Shown here: in pieces, positions 1 through 9,195 of the stretch
Numbering within the stretch: position 1 is the first letter of the stretch
Layout: the number at the start of each line of letters is the position of its first letter
Source of the DNA: Cognatishimia maritima
Lineage (GTDB): Bacteria; Pseudomonadota; Alphaproteobacteria; Rhodobacterales; Rhodobacteraceae
Assembly: GCF_900129685.1 (NCBI RefSeq)
Contig: NZ_FQWM01000001.1
Span: forward strand, 558,001 to 622,000
Length of the DNA: 64,000 nt
Direction of reading: 5' to 3'
The notes under the pieces: generated by a model
What the model saw: only the letters and a program-made list of their open reading frames with translations
Database searches by the model: none
What the model was told of the DNA's origin: nothing
Position numbers and translations under genes: made by a program

Positions 1-350
1 TGTCACTTGATCCGCCGCTGATCCTTTGGTCACCAGCCAAATCATCCGACCGATTCACGCATTTCACCGAAGCCAAAGAATTTGCCATCCAGGTGCTGCG
101 CGATGATCAGCAGGCTTTGGCGCAGGGCTTTGCGCGACAGGGTGACCTGTTTGATGCGCGCTGGCACGACAATGATTTTGGCGTGCCTGTGCTGTCTGAT
201 TGCCTCTGCGCCTTTGAATGCCAGACCGTTGCACAGCATGACGCAGGCGATCACGTGATTCTTGTGGGCCAAGTCACCAAGGCCCACATCTATTCTGGAA
301 AACCCCTTGTCTTCGCCAAAGGCGCCTTTGGTGGGTTCACCGCAGGCTGA
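1..350 (+). CDS. Flavin reductase-like domain protein, C-terminal part (cut by window edge)
   Basis: The frame is open from base 3 and stops at 348-350, so the 5' end of the gene lies outside the window. The visible residues begin SLDPPLILW and continue with DDQQALAQGFA, AFECQTVAQHDAGDH and FAKGAFGGF. These are the segments expected in the second half of a flavin reductase-like (FMN-binding split barrel) protein, in which SxDPP contacts flavin and the HDAGDHxIxxG stretch forms a barrel strand. Family members reduce FMN with NAD(P)H, often for a two-component monooxygenase. The substrate or partner cannot be told from this fragment. It converges on the RidA gene with 8 bases between the stops. 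Confidence 0.75.
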   Translation, partial: SLDPPLILWSPAKSSDRFTHFTEAKEFAIQVLRDDQQALAQGFARQGDLFDARWHDNDFGVPVLSDCLCAFECQTVAQHDAGDHVILVGQVTKAHIYSGKPLVFAKGAFGGFTAG

Positions 351-358
351 ACCGCCCG

Positions 359-712
359 TTATGCCAGCGCCGTGACCTCGATTTCGATCCGGTATTTCGG
401 GTCGATCAGGCCACATTCGATCATCGTCGCCGCCGGAGGATTGTCGCCAAAGGCTTCTGCAAGGATAGGCCAGCAGGGTTCAAACTCTGCGCGGTCTTCG
501 AGGTAGTAGTTCACGCGCACCACTTTTGAGAGGTCGCTCCCCGCCTTTTCCAAAGCGCCCTTGATTGTCTCAAGCGCCGATTGACACTGCTCGGTTACGG
601 TTTCGCCCTGCCCCACGGTGCCCGCGACATGCACAAAGCCGCCTGCGACCACAGCGCGGCAATAGCCGATCTTGGCTTCGAACTCACCACCAGAGAAAAT
701 ACGTTCAATCAT
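359..712 (-). CDS. RidA family protein (reactive imine/enamine deaminase family)
   Basis: This is a 117-residue protein of the RidA/YjgF/UK114 family. These are small trimeric cytosolic proteins, and classical members hydrolyse 2-aminoacrylate and other reactive enamines. The YCRAVVAGGFVHVAGTVG stretch and the C-terminal RIEIEVTALA stretch fit the fold. I chose the ATG at 710-712 because an AGGA-like Shine-Dalgarno sequence precedes it; the frame is open to 769, but those extra residues are not family-like. The usual RidA arginine near the C-terminus is not clearly placed here, since the segment reads IECGLIDPKYRIEIE, so the exact activity is uncertain. It lies downstream of clpX on the same strand, separated by a strong terminator. 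Confidence 0.85.
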   Translation of the reverse strand: MIERIFSGGEFEAKIGYCRAVVAGGFVHVAGTVGQGETVTEQCQSALETIKGALEKAGSDLSKVVRVNYYLEDRAEFEPCWPILAEAFGDNPPAATMIECGLIDPKYRIEIEVTALA

Positions 713-728
713 CTTTTCTGTCCTCACG

Positions 729-758
729 TAAAAACGGCGCGGTGAGTACCGCGCCGTC
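729..758 (-). terminator. Intrinsic terminator after clpX
   Basis: A perfect 10-bp inverted repeat (ACGGCGCGGT / ACCGCGCCGT) encloses a 4-base loop. Read on the minus strand it is followed by a run of T. It lies 21 bases past the clpX stop, so it should end the clpX transcript before the RidA gene. Confidence 0.85.
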
Positions 759-778
759 AGATAGATCATATTGTGGAA

Positions 779-2044
779 TTAGCCTGCCGAAGCGGGCTCT
801 TTTTCAGCATCCGCGTGGATCATCAATGGCGCGGCGTCAGATGTCACCGCTTCTTCATTCACGACCACTTCGGTCACGCTGTCCATGCCCGGAAGGTCAA
901 ACATCGTATCCAGCAGGATGTCCTCTAGGATCGAGCGCAGACCCCGCGCACCGGTTTTGCGTTCAATCGCGCGTTTAGCGATGGCTTTCAGCGCGTCTTC
1001 GGTAAAGCTCAGTTCGGTGTCTTCCAACTCAAACAGTCGCTGGTACTGTTTGACCAAGGCATTCTTTGGCTGGGTCAGGATGGTGACCAGCGCGTCCTCG
1101 TCGAGGTCTTCAAGGGTTGCCAACACCGGCAGACGGCCGACGAATTCAGGGATCAGGCCGAATTTCAGCAGATCCTCTGGCTCCAATTCCTGGAAGATTT
1201 CGCCAACGCCACGTTCGTCGTTGTCCCTCACATCTGCACCAAAGCCCATGGCAGAGCCTTTGCCGCGTTGCGCAATGATCTTGTCCAGACCAGCAAACGC
1301 GCCGCCGCAGATAAACAGGATATTCGTTGTGTCGACCTGCAAGAATTCCTGCTGTGGGTGTTTGCGCCCGCCTTGCGGCGGCACAGAGGCCACAGTGCCT
1401 TCCATCAGCTTCAACAGCGCCTGTTGCACGCCCTCGCCCGATACATCGCGAGTGATGGATGGGTTTTCGGACTTGCGGGTGATCTTGTCGACCTCGTCGA
1501 TATAGACGATACCGCGCTGCGCGCGTTCGACGTTGTATTCCGACGCCTGCAGCAGCTTGAGGATGATGTTCTCGACGTCCTCACCCACATAACCGGCTTC
1601 GGTCAGCGTGGTGGCATCGGCCATCGTGAAAGGCACATCCAATATGCGCGCCAGTGTCTGGGCCAGCAACGTCTTACCGCAGCCTGTTGGACCCATCAGC
1701 AGGATATTGGACTTTTGCAGTTCAATATCCCCCGCCTTCTGCGCATGGTTCAGACGTTTGTAGTGGTTGTGCACGGCCACAGACAAAACCCGCTTTGCGA
1801 CCGCTTGGCCAATCACGTAGTCATCCAGAACTTCGCAGATTTCCTTGGGAGTTGGCACACCATCAGAAGATTTCAGGCCGGTTGCCTTGGTCTCTTCGCG
1901 GATGATGTCCATACAAAGTTCAACGCATTCATCACAGATGAACACGGTTGGCCCCGCGATCAGTTTACGGACCTCATGTTGGCTTTTACCGCAGAAGCTG
2001 CAGTAAAGGGTGTTCTTGCTATCACCGCCGGAATTCGTCGCCAT
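779..2044 (-). CDS. clpX: ATP-dependent Clp protease ATP-binding subunit ClpX
   Basis: This 421-residue AAA+ unfoldase recognises tagged substrates, unfolds them and threads them into ClpP. The N-terminal zinc-binding domain has Cys15, Cys18, Cys37 and Cys40. Walker A is GPTGCGKT at 118-125, and Walker B is seen in [11 protein letters not shown] pore-2/RKH-like region and an MGFG loop, equivalent to the IGF loop that docks on ClpP, are also present. The length is normal. clpP lies 163 bases upstream on the same strand. That gap contains AATATA and TTGCGA elements that could give clpX its own promoter, though this is only suggestive. A strong hairpin terminator follows the gene. Confidence 0.98.
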   Translation of the reverse strand: MATNSGGDSKNTLYCSFCGKSQHEVRKLIAGPTVFICDECVELCMDIIREETKATGLKSSDGVPTPKEICEVLDDYVIGQAVAKRVLSVAVHNHYKRLNHAQKAGDIELQKSNILLMGPTGCGKTLLAQTLARILDVPFTMADATTLTEAGYVGEDVENIILKLLQASEYNVERAQRGIVYIDEVDKITRKSENPSITRDVSGEGVQQALLKLMEGTVASVPPQGGRKHPQQEFLQVDTTNILFICGGAFAGLDKIIAQRGKGSAMGFGADVRDNDERGVGEIFQELEPEDLLKFGLIPEFVGRLPVLATLEDLDEDALVTILTQPKNALVKQYQRLFELEDTELSFTEDALKAIAKRAIERKTGARGLRSILEDILLDTMFDLPGMDSVTEVVVNEEAVTSDAAPLMIHADAEKEPASAG

Positions 2045-2207
2045 AGTCTACCTTTCAGGCCCCATATATTTGCGCAGGATGCTTCTGCATCGCAAACTTT
2101 TGCGCGTTTCGCCCAGCTTAGGGCAGCGCCTTGGCGCATACAATCTCAAATTGACCCGCCACCAGCAGAGTGAAAGCCGATGGCGAAATCTTGATCACTC
2201 TCGCAGC

Positions 2208-2834
2208 TTACGCCGCGTCGTCGCCCTTGGTGCGGTTCTCGACGATCTCATCCAGATGCCCCCATTCCTTGGCTTCTTTCGGAGTCATCCATGTGTCGCG
2301 ATCCAGCGCTTTTTGAACCGTGTCATAGTCCTGACCGGCGTGTTTGACATACAGCTGGTAGATGCGTTCGCGTGTGCGCTCAATGTGGCGCGCCGAAATC
2401 AGCATGTCGGTCGCCATACCTTGCGAGCCGCCAGACGGCTGGTGCACCATGACCTCAGAGTTTGGCAGCGCAAACCGCATGCCCTTTTCACCACCAATGG
2501 CAATCACTGAGCCCATCGAGGCCGCCATGCCGCAGATCAAGGTCGAAACCTTCGGTTTGATGTATTGCATCGTGTCATAGATCGAGAATCCAGCCGTCAC
2601 CTCCCCACCGGGGGAGTTGATATACATGCTGATTTCTTTGGATGGGTTTTCCGCCTCTAGGTGCAATAGCTGCGCGACGATCAGTTGGCTCATGCCGCTG
2701 TGGACCGGACCATTCACAAAAATGATGCGTTCTTTCAGCAGGCGAGAGAAAATATCATAGGCCCGCTCACCCCGGCTGGTTTGCTCCACCACCATCGGAA
2801 CGAGGTTCATATATGTCTCAATCGGGTCTTTCAT
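2208..2834 (-). CDS. clpP: ATP-dependent Clp protease proteolytic subunit ClpP
   Basis: This 208-residue serine peptidase forms the double-heptamer chamber used by ClpX and ClpA. The catalytic triad is visible: Ser106 in GMAASMGS, His131 in MVHQPSGG and Asp180 in LDRDTWM. The YINSPGG oxyanion-region motif sits at 71-77. The length matches the family. It is transcribed ahead of clpX, the standard bacterial order. No tig gene precedes it; instead the 212-base upstream gap separates it from a divergent DNA glycosylase gene, so the clp promoter should lie in 2835-3046. Confidence 0.98.
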   Translation of the reverse strand: MKDPIETYMNLVPMVVEQTSRGERAYDIFSRLLKERIIFVNGPVHSGMSQLIVAQLLHLEAENPSKEISMYINSPGGEVTAGFSIYDTMQYIKPKVSTLICGMAASMGSVIAIGGEKGMRFALPNSEVMVHQPSGGSQGMATDMLISARHIERTRERIYQLYVKHAGQDYDTVQKALDRDTWMTPKEAKEWGHLDEIVENRTKGDDAA

Positions 2835-3046
2835 GGTCGCCTGCCTCTTTGCTGTGTCGCACCGTGACGATCAGTGCCTAACAGGAGTCTTAGTATCGCG
2901 CAGAGGGACCTGCAAGAGCACCTTTGAAAATGCACGCGCAGCTGTTCGCATTGACCGCCCCCCTTGTGCAAAATTGCATAGCCATTGGGCTTTCAAATCA
3001 ACCCGTCGCTTCACTATGATGGCGGACAAACGAAGGGGACCACCGA

Positions 3047-3709
3047 ATGCGCGACTTTGATGAACTTTTCACGATTGCCGCAGTCCGCAAGGGCGGGCCA
3101 GAGGCGTTGGAAGCCATGTTGCCAACCCCGCTCAGTGCTGCAGAGCTTGCTGCCATCCCAGAGGACCGCTGGCTGGCCCAATTCACCAAGTCGATCTTTC
3201 AGGCCGGTTTCAACTGGAAGGTCATCGAAAACAAATGGCCAGGTTTTGAAGAAGCTTTTCACGGCTTTGACGTGAACCGATGTGCATTTCTGAACGATGA
3301 AGAGTTCGATGCGCTTCTTTCCAACGCGGCGGTTGTGCGCAACGGCATGAAGTTAAGAACCGTGATCGACAATGCCATGTTCATTCAAGACCTGCGTGAT
3401 GACGGCGGCATCGGCAAAGTGATCGGCAACTGGCCTGCGACGGATTTCATCGGCCTGCTTGACCTGCTGAAAAAGCGCGCGTCTCGGCTGGGGGGGATGT
3501 CCGCAGCTTACAGCCTTCGGTTCATGGGTGTGGATAGTTTCATTCTCTCACAAGACGTTACGGCACGTTTGATCGCGGAAGGTGTGATTGATAAACCTGC
3601 AACATCAAAGACCGCACAGAAGGCCGTCCAATCTGCGTTCAATACCTGGATGGATCAGTCTGGGCGGGGCCTGTCGCAGATCAGTCGCGTGTTGGCCCTG
3701 AGCGTATAA
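3047..3709 (+). CDS. DNA-3-methyladenine glycosylase I family protein
   Basis: This 220-residue protein resembles the alkylation-repair glycosylases of the Tag type, which excise 3-methyladenine from DNA. Supporting segments are FTKSIFQAGFNWKVIENKWPGFEEAF, the LLSNAAVVRNGMKLRTVIDNA helix pair and the GGMSAAYSLRFMGVDSF segment, which match the helical core of the family. The start is different from the E. coli Tag N-terminus, and the zinc-ligand Cys/His arrangement of E. coli Tag is not evident, so this is a divergent branch. GAAGGGG precedes the ATG. The next gene begins 24 bases downstream on the same strand, so the two may be co-transcribed. Confidence 0.8.
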   Translation: MRDFDELFTIAAVRKGGPEALEAMLPTPLSAAELAAIPEDRWLAQFTKSIFQAGFNWKVIENKWPGFEEAFHGFDVNRCAFLNDEEFDALLSNAAVVRNGMKLRTVIDNAMFIQDLRDDGGIGKVIGNWPATDFIGLLDLLKKRASRLGGMSAAYSLRFMGVDSFILSQDVTARLIAEGVIDKPATSKTAQKAVQSAFNTWMDQSGRGLSQISRVLALSV

Positions 3710-3733
3710 ACAAGCCCTAAGCCGGAGAATATC

Positions 3734-4180
3734 ATGCCACAAACCACTCTCTACGCGCTGGTGATGCTGGCCGCCGGCGTTGGAATCCCACTGCTTGCGG
3801 TGCTGAACGCGGGCCTTGGTAAATCGCTCGACTCCCCCGTTGCGGCATCCGCCGTGCTGTTCTGCGTGGCGCTGGTGTTGGCTTGGGGCGCGCTTTTCCT
3901 GTCTGGGGACTTGCCGAAGTTGGCCAGAGTGTCAGACGCCCCTAAACCTTTCCTTTTTGCGGGGGTCTTCGTGGCTTTCTACGTCCTATCGGTCACGTTC
4001 ATTGCCCCAAAATTCGGCGTCGGCAATGCCATATTCTTTGTGCTGATTGGGCAAATGATCTCTGCCGCCGCGATTGACCATTTCGGACTTTTCGGAGCGA
4101 ATATTTCCCCGCTGACTTTAACCCGTGCCGCCGGGCTTGGGTTGATGGCGGCGGGCGTCTGGTTGACACAGGTGGCTTAA
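3734..4180 (+). CDS. Small multi-pass membrane protein of the DMT type (DUF606/YdcZ-like)
   Basis: The 148-residue product is almost entirely hydrophobic, with about five membrane segments. Its length and the AAGVGIPLLAVLNAGLGKSL opening are like the DMT-type half-transporters of the DUF606 group, which have one five-helix repeat and must dimerise. The substrate is unknown. CCGGAGAATATC upstream provides a ribosome-binding site for the ATG at 3734. It follows the glycosylase gene with a 24-base gap and converges on lolD with only 6 bases between the stops. Confidence 0.7.
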   Translation: MPQTTLYALVMLAAGVGIPLLAVLNAGLGKSLDSPVAASAVLFCVALVLAWGALFLSGDLPKLARVSDAPKPFLFAGVFVAFYVLSVTFIAPKFGVGNAIFFVLIGQMISAAAIDHFGLFGANISPLTLTRAAGLGLMAAGVWLTQVA

Positions 4181-4186
4181 GGGCCG

Positions 4187-4861
4187 CTAGGTCAACACCC
4201 CCTCCTGCATATGCACCACGCGGTCCATCCGTGCGGCAAGCTCTAGGTTATGGGTCGCGATAACAGCGGCCATCCCAGTGCCGCGCACCAAGGCCATCAA
4301 AGCTTCAAAAACCTTGTCCGACGTGCCCGGATCAAGGTTCCCGGTTGGCTCATCCGCCAAAAGCAGCTTCGGCGCATTTGCCAGCGCACGGCAAAAGGCG
4401 ACACGTTGTTGTTCTCCGCCTGACAACGCGGCTGGCCTATGATCCGCGCGCTCTGCGACGCCAACGGACCCAAGTAGATCCATCGACCGCTCCTGCGCCT
4501 TGGGTAGCGAAACCCCATTGGCCTGCTGTGGCAATGTGATGTTTTCCAGCGCGGTGAACTCTGGCAACAGGTGATGGAACTGGTAGATAAACCCCACGTC
4601 CTCGCGCCGCGCAATGGTGCGCGCCCGGTCGGATTTTCCAATCATCGCCTGACCGCCAATTTCCACCGTTCCAGCGTCTGGCGTATCCAGCAGCCCCGCG
4701 ATGTGCAAAAGCGTTGATTTGCCTGACCCCGAAGGCGCGACAAGCGCAACAACTTCACCCGCCGCGACCGACAGATCACAACCGCGCAAAACAGACACTT
4801 CGTTTGGAAGGCCTGCGTTATAAGTCTTGGTGACGCCAGTCAGTTTTAGAACATCACTCAT
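4187..4861 (-). CDS. lolD: Lipoprotein-releasing ABC transporter ATPase LolD
   Basis: This 224-residue ATPase powers extraction of outer-membrane lipoproteins from the inner membrane for LolA. The P-loop APSGSGKST lies around residues 42-50; the first Gly of the usual consensus is Ala. [15 protein letters not shown] is the ABC signature, [12 protein letters not shown] is Walker B, and TH in ATHNLE is the switch. Its start overlaps the stop of the permease gene by 8 bases, so the pair is translationally linked and certainly one operon. A MacB-like export role is the alternative, but the partner's LolC/E features favour Lol. Confidence 0.92.
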   Translation of the reverse strand: MSDVLKLTGVTKTYNAGLPNEVSVLRGCDLSVAAGEVVALVAPSGSGKSTLLHIAGLLDTPDAGTVEIGGQAMIGKSDRARTIARREDVGFIYQFHHLLPEFTALENITLPQQANGVSLPKAQERSMDLLGSVGVAERADHRPAALSGGEQQRVAFCRALANAPKLLLADEPTGNLDPGTSDKVFEALMALVRGTGMAAVIATHNLELAARMDRVVHMQEGVLT

Positions 4862-6137
4862 ACCGCAGCGCCTCCACCGGGTTCATGCGCGCGGCGCGGC
4901 GTGCCGGAAAGATCGTGACCACAAAGGACAAACCCAAAGACAGGCTGATCGCCTTGATCACGTCCTCAAACCGCAGTTCGGCAGGCAACTGGTAGATGCC
5001 GCGCACTGCAGGGTCCCAAACCCCGCCGCCTGCGATGTAATTCACGAAGGAGAACACCTGATCGATATAAATCGCAAAGAGGCAGCCCAGAATGACGCCG
5101 AGCAGAGTGCCAATAACGCCAGTGAACGCCCCGCAAATGAAAAATACTCGCAGCACCGACCCTTCGGTCAGCCCCATCGTCCGCAGAATACCGATGTCTT
5201 TGCCTTTGTTTTTCACCAGCATGATCAGGCCGCTGACGATGTTCATCGCCGCAATCAACACAAGGATCGACAGGATGATGAACATCACGTTGTCTTCAAT
5301 CTCGAGCGCCCTGAGAAAGCCGCCGGAACTGTCCCGCCATGTCCAGACCAGCGCCCGCTCGCCGGCAGCCCGGATCAACTCCAATGCCATCAGATCGACC
5401 GCTTCTGGCTCTTCCACCATGACTTCGATTTCACTCGCGCGGCCTTCGCGGTTGAAATAGCTCTGCGCCTCAGCGAAGGGCAAATAAACCCGCGTGCGGT
5501 CGATATCATAGCGGCCGGCGGTGAAGATATAGACTACCTCATAGGACTTCACGCGCGGGCTGGTGCCAAAGGCGGTTTTGACGCCGTTGGGCGAGATCAG
5601 CTTGATCTTGTCGCCCACCACGGCACCGATTTCACGCGCCACACCAGAGCCGATGGCGACACCTTCGTCAAAACGATCAATATCACCCTGCGCGGTCTCA
5701 GAGCGTGCAATGCGCGGAATAGTTTTCAGATTTTCCAACGAAATGCCAAAGACCTCGACGCCTGCATTGCTCTGGCGCAGATTGGCCATGACCTGCCCTT
5801 TCACCAGGGGCGCCGCGCGGATCACCCCGTCGACCTCGCGCAGCCGGTCTGCCATGGCGTCATAGTCATGAATGCTGCGATCCAGTTGACCGCGTTCCGT
5901 GACCTCAGCGCTTTGATAGATCGTCACATGGGCGTTGGACCCAAGGATTGTGTCGACAAATTCCGTCCGAAACCCCGAACGCACCGCCAAGGTCGCGATC
6001 AGAGCAAAGACCGCCAAGGTGATGCCCAAGAGGCTGATCCACGTCATCACACTGACGCCGCCTTCGGCACGGCGCGCGCGCAAATATCGCCAAGCGATCA
6101 TCCATTCAAATCGGGAAAAAGGCGCTGTGGCTGCCAT
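4854..6137 (-). CDS. Lipoprotein-releasing ABC transporter permease, LolC/E (LolF-like)
   Basis: This 427-residue inner-membrane protein starts [23 protein letters not shown], typical of LolC/LolE. Transmembrane segments lie near residues 30-50, 275-300, 325-350 and 385-410, with a large periplasmic domain between the first and second. It forms the membrane channel with LolD. Only one permease is encoded beside lolD, so the complex is probably a homodimer of the LolF type known from alphaproteobacteria, rather than the LolC/LolE heterodimer of enterics. The gene is upstream of lolD and overlaps it by 8 bases. Confidence 0.92.
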   Translation of the reverse strand: MAATAPFSRFEWMIAWRYLRARRAEGGVSVMTWISLLGITLAVFALIATLAVRSGFRTEFVDTILGSNAHVTIYQSAEVTERGQLDRSIHDYDAMADRLREVDGVIRAAPLVKGQVMANLRQSNAGVEVFGISLENLKTIPRIARSETAQGDIDRFDEGVAIGSGVAREIGAVVGDKIKLISPNGVKTAFGTSPRVKSYEVVYIFTAGRYDIDRTRVYLPFAEAQSYFNREGRASEIEVMVEEPEAVDLMALELIRAAGERALVWTWRDSSGGFLRALEIEDNVMFIILSILVLIAAMNIVSGLIMLVKNKGKDIGILRTMGLTEGSVLRVFFICGAFTGVIGTLLGVILGCLFAIYIDQVFSFVNYIAGGGVWDPAVRGIYQLPAELRFEDVIKAISLSLGLSFVVTIFPARRAARMNPVEALRYE

Positions 6138-6187
6138 GCTCTGCTCTCAATTCTTTCGGCGCAAGGTAAGGAGGCGCAGGGGGGCGG

Positions 6188-6697
6188 TCAAGCGGCACCC
6201 TTGGCGCGTTTCCGCCGCCCAGAGAGGCGACGTAGACCGCCAATCAAAACAGCCATCAACAGCCCACCCGTCACAAAGCCCCCACCACCGAAGACAGCGC
6301 CTTCGGCGGTCAAAGGCACCGCAGGCCGAAAGTCTGCCCAAGCGGCCCGCGCAATATCGGCATCATTAAAATGCATCACGTTTATGGCGCGCCCAAGTGC
6401 ACCGGCCCCTTTCAATTTGTCCTGCGCTGTTTCCAACCTCTGATACCGAGCAATCGTTCCGCGCATGGTCTCTGCACGCGCCGCGCCCAGCGCACCGCCG
6501 TCAGCCAATTGCACCAGAGCGGCCTCACGTTCCAAACCAACGCTGGCTGCATCCGCATCAAAATCTTGAACGAATAGTCGCAACTCATCCACGGCCCCGC
6601 CTAACCTCTGAGCATATTGTTGGGAAAACTCAGGAAACTGCGACAGCGCCGCCGCGCCGCTTACTCCGCCTGCCAATATCAACACTCGTGTGAACAT
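6188..6697 (-). CDS. DUF2937 family membrane protein
   Basis: This 169-residue protein has an N-terminal hydrophobic segment (residues 5-20), a helical middle region rich in charged residues that probably lies in the periplasm, and a C-terminal membrane helix near 137-155 followed by a basic tail (RRLSGRRKRAKGAA). The opening RVLILAGGVSGAAALSQFPEFSQQYAQRLGG matches the DUF2937 family, whose function is unknown. It lies 50 bases upstream of the Lol permease on the same strand, so it may be co-transcribed with the Lol genes. Confidence 0.75.
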   Translation of the reverse strand: MFTRVLILAGGVSGAAALSQFPEFSQQYAQRLGGAVDELRLFVQDFDADAASVGLEREAALVQLADGGALGAARAETMRGTIARYQRLETAQDKLKGAGALGRAINVMHFNDADIARAAWADFRPAVPLTAEGAVFGGGGFVTGGLLMAVLIGGLRRLSGRRKRAKGAA

Positions 6698-6707
6698 GCC
6701 GCCCTCA

Positions 6708-6742
6708 TTTCACCTTTGCTGAAATACTCCCGCCGGAGGCAT
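6708..6742 (+). repeat. AAATACTC intergenic element, copy 1
   Basis: The core reads TTTCACCTTT, four variable bases, then AAATACTC, followed by a short GC-rich CCGCCGGAGG stretch. Three further copies lie at 17510, 51020 and 55417. This copy starts 11 bases before the DUF2937 start codon, on the opposite strand. Confidence 0.6.
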
Positions 6743-6789
6743 CCCAAGGCAACCACAAACGCAAAACCTGTGAGGATTGCACAGAAATC

Positions 6790-6816
6790 GAAAAAGGCGA
6801 GCTGAGCCCGCCTTTC
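6790..6816 (-). terminator. Intrinsic terminator after proS
   Basis: On the minus strand a 10-bp stem with one mismatch (AAAGGCGGGC paired with GCTCGCCTTT around a TCA loop) is followed by five T. It lies about 24 bases past the proS stop. Confidence 0.85.
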
Positions 6817-6839
6817 CATAGAGCCAATGAACTGAAGGC

Positions 6840-8192
6840 CTACAGCCCGCTCACCCGGTGGTTCGCATAAATCTCTGCGATCTTCTGCACTGCTGCTTCC
6901 GGCGACAGTTCTTCGCTTTCGCCGGTCCGACGCGAGGTCAGTTCGACAACACCGTTTTTCAGGCCACGTGGCCCGACTGTGATGCGCCATGGCAGACCGA
7001 TCAGGTCCATGGTGGCAAACTTGCCGCCCGCCCGTTCTTTGCGGTCATCATAAAGCGGTTCCAGCCCAAGCGCTTCGATGCTTTTTTCAATCGCTTCGCA
7101 GGCGGCGTCCGCTTCTTCGTCGCCTTGCTTGAGGTTGACAATCCCCACATGGAACGGCGTCACGCCTTCTGGCCAGATAATACCTTTGTCATCATGGCTG
7201 GCTTCAATGATCGCACCCAGCAGACGGGATACGCCGATGCCATGGCTGCCCATTTCAACAGGCACAGGCTTGCCATCTGGCCCCTGAACGGTTGCGCCCA
7301 TGGCTTCGGAGTATTTGGTACCAAAATAGAAAATTTGCCCCACTTCAATACCGCGTGCCGTGCGACGGCGCTCTTCGGGCACGGCGTTAAACAGCGCCTC
7401 GTCGTGGGTTTCATCGGTGCGGGCGTATTTAGAGGTGAACTCTTCCAAGATACCTTGGCACTGGGCCTTGTCGTCAAAATCAATGTCACGATCACCGAAT
7501 TTCAGATCCGTGACGGCGCTGTCATAGAACACTTCGGATTCGCCGGTTTCGGCCAGCACCAAGAATTCATGGGTATAATCGCCACCAATCGGGCCGCCGT
7601 CTGCGCGCATTGGGATGGCTTGCAGCCCCATGCGTTCATAGGTGCGCAGGTAGCTGACCAAATGGCGGTTATAAGCGTGCAGCGCATCGTCTTTGGTCAG
7701 ATCGAATGTATAGCCATCCTTCATCAGGAATTCACGGCCCCGCATCACGCCAAACCGAGGACGCACCTCGTCGCGGAACTTCCATTGAATATGATAGAGC
7801 GTCAGCGGCAGGTCTTTGTAGGAAGAGACATTGCTGCGGAACACATCGGTGATCATCTCTTCATTGGTGGGACCATAAAGCATATCGCGCCCGTGGCGGT
7901 CAGTGATGCGCAGCATCTCTTCGCCGTAATCATCATAGCGGCCGCTTTCACGCCAAAGGTCTGCCGATTGCAACGTTGGCATCAGCATGGGCACGTGGCC
8001 GGCGCGCACCTGTTCTTCATGCACGATGTTTTCCAGTTTGCGCAGCACTTTGAACCCGAGCGGCAACCAAGAGTAAATCCCGGCGCTTGACTGTTTGATC
8101 ATGCCTGCGCGCAGCATGTAGCGGTGGCTGACAATTTGGGCCTCCGAAGGGGTTTCCTTCAGGACCGGCAAAAAATAACGGGACAGGCGCAT
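6840..8192 (-). CDS. proS: Prolyl-tRNA synthetase (short, alphaproteobacterial form)
   Basis: This 450-residue class II aminoacyl-tRNA synthetase charges tRNA-Pro. Motif 2 is seen in the [20 protein letters not shown] region, motif 3 in [13 protein letters not shown], and the C-terminal anticodon-binding domain in the last ~110 residues ([21 protein letters not shown]). The cis-editing insertion present in the ~570-residue E. coli enzyme is missing, as is usual for alphaproteobacteria. I chose the ATG at 8190-8192 because [13 protein letters not shown] is the standard N-terminus; the frame extends 11 codons further upstream. A terminator follows. Confidence 0.97.
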   Translation of the reverse strand: MRLSRYFLPVLKETPSEAQIVSHRYMLRAGMIKQSSAGIYSWLPLGFKVLRKLENIVHEEQVRAGHVPMLMPTLQSADLWRESGRYDDYGEEMLRITDRHGRDMLYGPTNEEMITDVFRSNVSSYKDLPLTLYHIQWKFRDEVRPRFGVMRGREFLMKDGYTFDLTKDDALHAYNRHLVSYLRTYERMGLQAIPMRADGGPIGGDYTHEFLVLAETGESEVFYDSAVTDLKFGDRDIDFDDKAQCQGILEEFTSKYARTDETHDEALFNAVPEERRRTARGIEVGQIFYFGTKYSEAMGATVQGPDGKPVPVEMGSHGIGVSRLLGAIIEASHDDKGIIWPEGVTPFHVGIVNLKQGDEEADAACEAIEKSIEALGLEPLYDDRKERAGGKFATMDLIGLPWRITVGPRGLKNGVVELTSRRTGESEELSPEAAVQKIAEIYANHRVSGL

Positions 8193-8341
8193 CTGGGCTC
8201 CATAGTCTTGTTTAAGGTTTCCCACCGTTTAGGCGCTTCACACTAGACAGGCAAGCAGCACGACGACTTGGCGGTTGATGACTTGCGCCTTTCACAGCTT
8301 CACCTTTACTCTCTTTCGGAATGAGAATTGAGGAGCGCAGC

Positions 8342-8662
8342 ATGCCAGTAACCGTGGTAGCAATGGTAACCTTTAACGATGATGAGCCGCTGGCGCTGGC
8401 CGAATACTTTCGCGTGACTGGTCCCCTGCTTGAACGCGCAGGAGCCAAGATCACGAAAACCTTCGATATCAATGAGGTGGTTGTCGGCTATCGCCCGGCG
8501 CGCAAGGTCTTTATTGTCGAATACCCAGACAAAGCCGCCGTGGACATGGTCTTTCAAAGTCGAGAGTATAAAGCAGTGATCCCTTCTCGTGACCTCGCCT
8601 TTACCGAGTATAGCGTCACCATCGCAGCAGATGAGAATCACCTGATAGAAGTCACTGCATAG
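8342..8662 (+). CDS. Conserved small cytosolic protein (DUF1330-like ferredoxin-fold)
   Basis: This 106-residue protein has no signal or membrane segment. It alternates strands and helices, and the YRPARKVFIVEYPDKAAVDMVFQSREYKAVIP stretch resembles the DUF1330 and related dimeric alpha-beta barrel families, where the pattern xVxFPD...Y..Y is common. No catalytic function can be assigned. The ATG at 8342 has a strong GAGGAG site 6 bases upstream. An in-frame start at 8321 is possible, but the Shine-Dalgarno sequence would then lie inside the gene. It is a single-gene unit with a terminator directly after it. Confidence 0.75.
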   Translation: MPVTVVAMVTFNDDEPLALAEYFRVTGPLLERAGAKITKTFDINEVVVGYRPARKVFIVEYPDKAAVDMVFQSREYKAVIPSRDLAFTEYSVTIAADENHLIEVTA

Positions 8663-8703
8663 GTCGGCTTCGGCGACCTCTTTCGACATTGGGTGTTTTG
8701 CAG

Positions 8704-8738
8704 GTCGCGCCGAAGGTTTACGGCGCGACATTTTTTTG
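8704..8738 (+). terminator. Intrinsic terminator
   Basis: A perfect 9-bp stem (GTCGCGCCG / CGGCGCGAC) with an 8-base loop is followed by ATTTTTTT. It lies 42 bases past the stop of the DUF1330-like gene. Confidence 0.9.
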
Positions 8739-8783
8739 TAAACATCGCGAAACTCTGTGACCATCTAGGGTACGACATTTGCT

Positions 8784-8978
8784 TTAGCGTACAGACGAGC
8801 GTTTCACGTTTCCGTGCCAGTCCGGCAACGTTGACGCCTTGGTCGATGGCACATCGTCGCTTTGCGGTAAACTGAGCGTTGAGCCAATCATCACCCCAAA
8901 CAATGCAGCGATCAAGGCGGTCGTGCCCAATCCCAAATAGGATTGAAACTTGCTTTCTCGTGTCTCGTAATACGTCAT
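8784..8978 (-). CDS. Small single-pass membrane protein, unknown function
   Basis: This 64-residue product (MTYYETRESKFQSYLG...) has one hydrophobic segment near residues 15-35 and a polar tail. I chose the ATG at 8976-8978 because AGGAGA lies 7 bases before it; the longer frame to 9077 adds residues with no support. No family is recognised. It is divergent from the PerM-like gene, with about 217 bases between the starts. The gap is AT-rich and should hold both promoters. Confidence 0.55.
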   Translation of the reverse strand: MTYYETRESKFQSYLGLGTTALIAALFGVMIGSTLSLPQSDDVPSTKASTLPDWHGNVKRSSVR

Positions 8979-9195
8979 CTTTATTCTCCTATCGCGCCAG
9001 TGCGGTTTGCATGGCGCCGCCAACTTGGCCCAAAACAATATATCAGTAAAACGAATATAATTTATGAATATCATCACTTATTGTGATTTACTGGATATGC
9101 AGGTCTTATCGGACCCTGCGAAATAAAGTGACCCGGACTTGCACTGTTCGCGCCCATGCGCCATGTGTCAATCGAGGGCAAAAGACGAGGCGACC

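Noticed and set aside
4827-6443. Plus-strand 538-codon frame
   Set aside because: It lies opposite the Lol permease gene, which has clear family motifs. The frame's composition (rich in His, Gln, Arg) is typical of an antisense shadow in GC-rich DNA.
6858-8090. Plus-strand 410-codon frame
   Set aside because: It is an antisense shadow of proS, whose motifs fix the coding strand.
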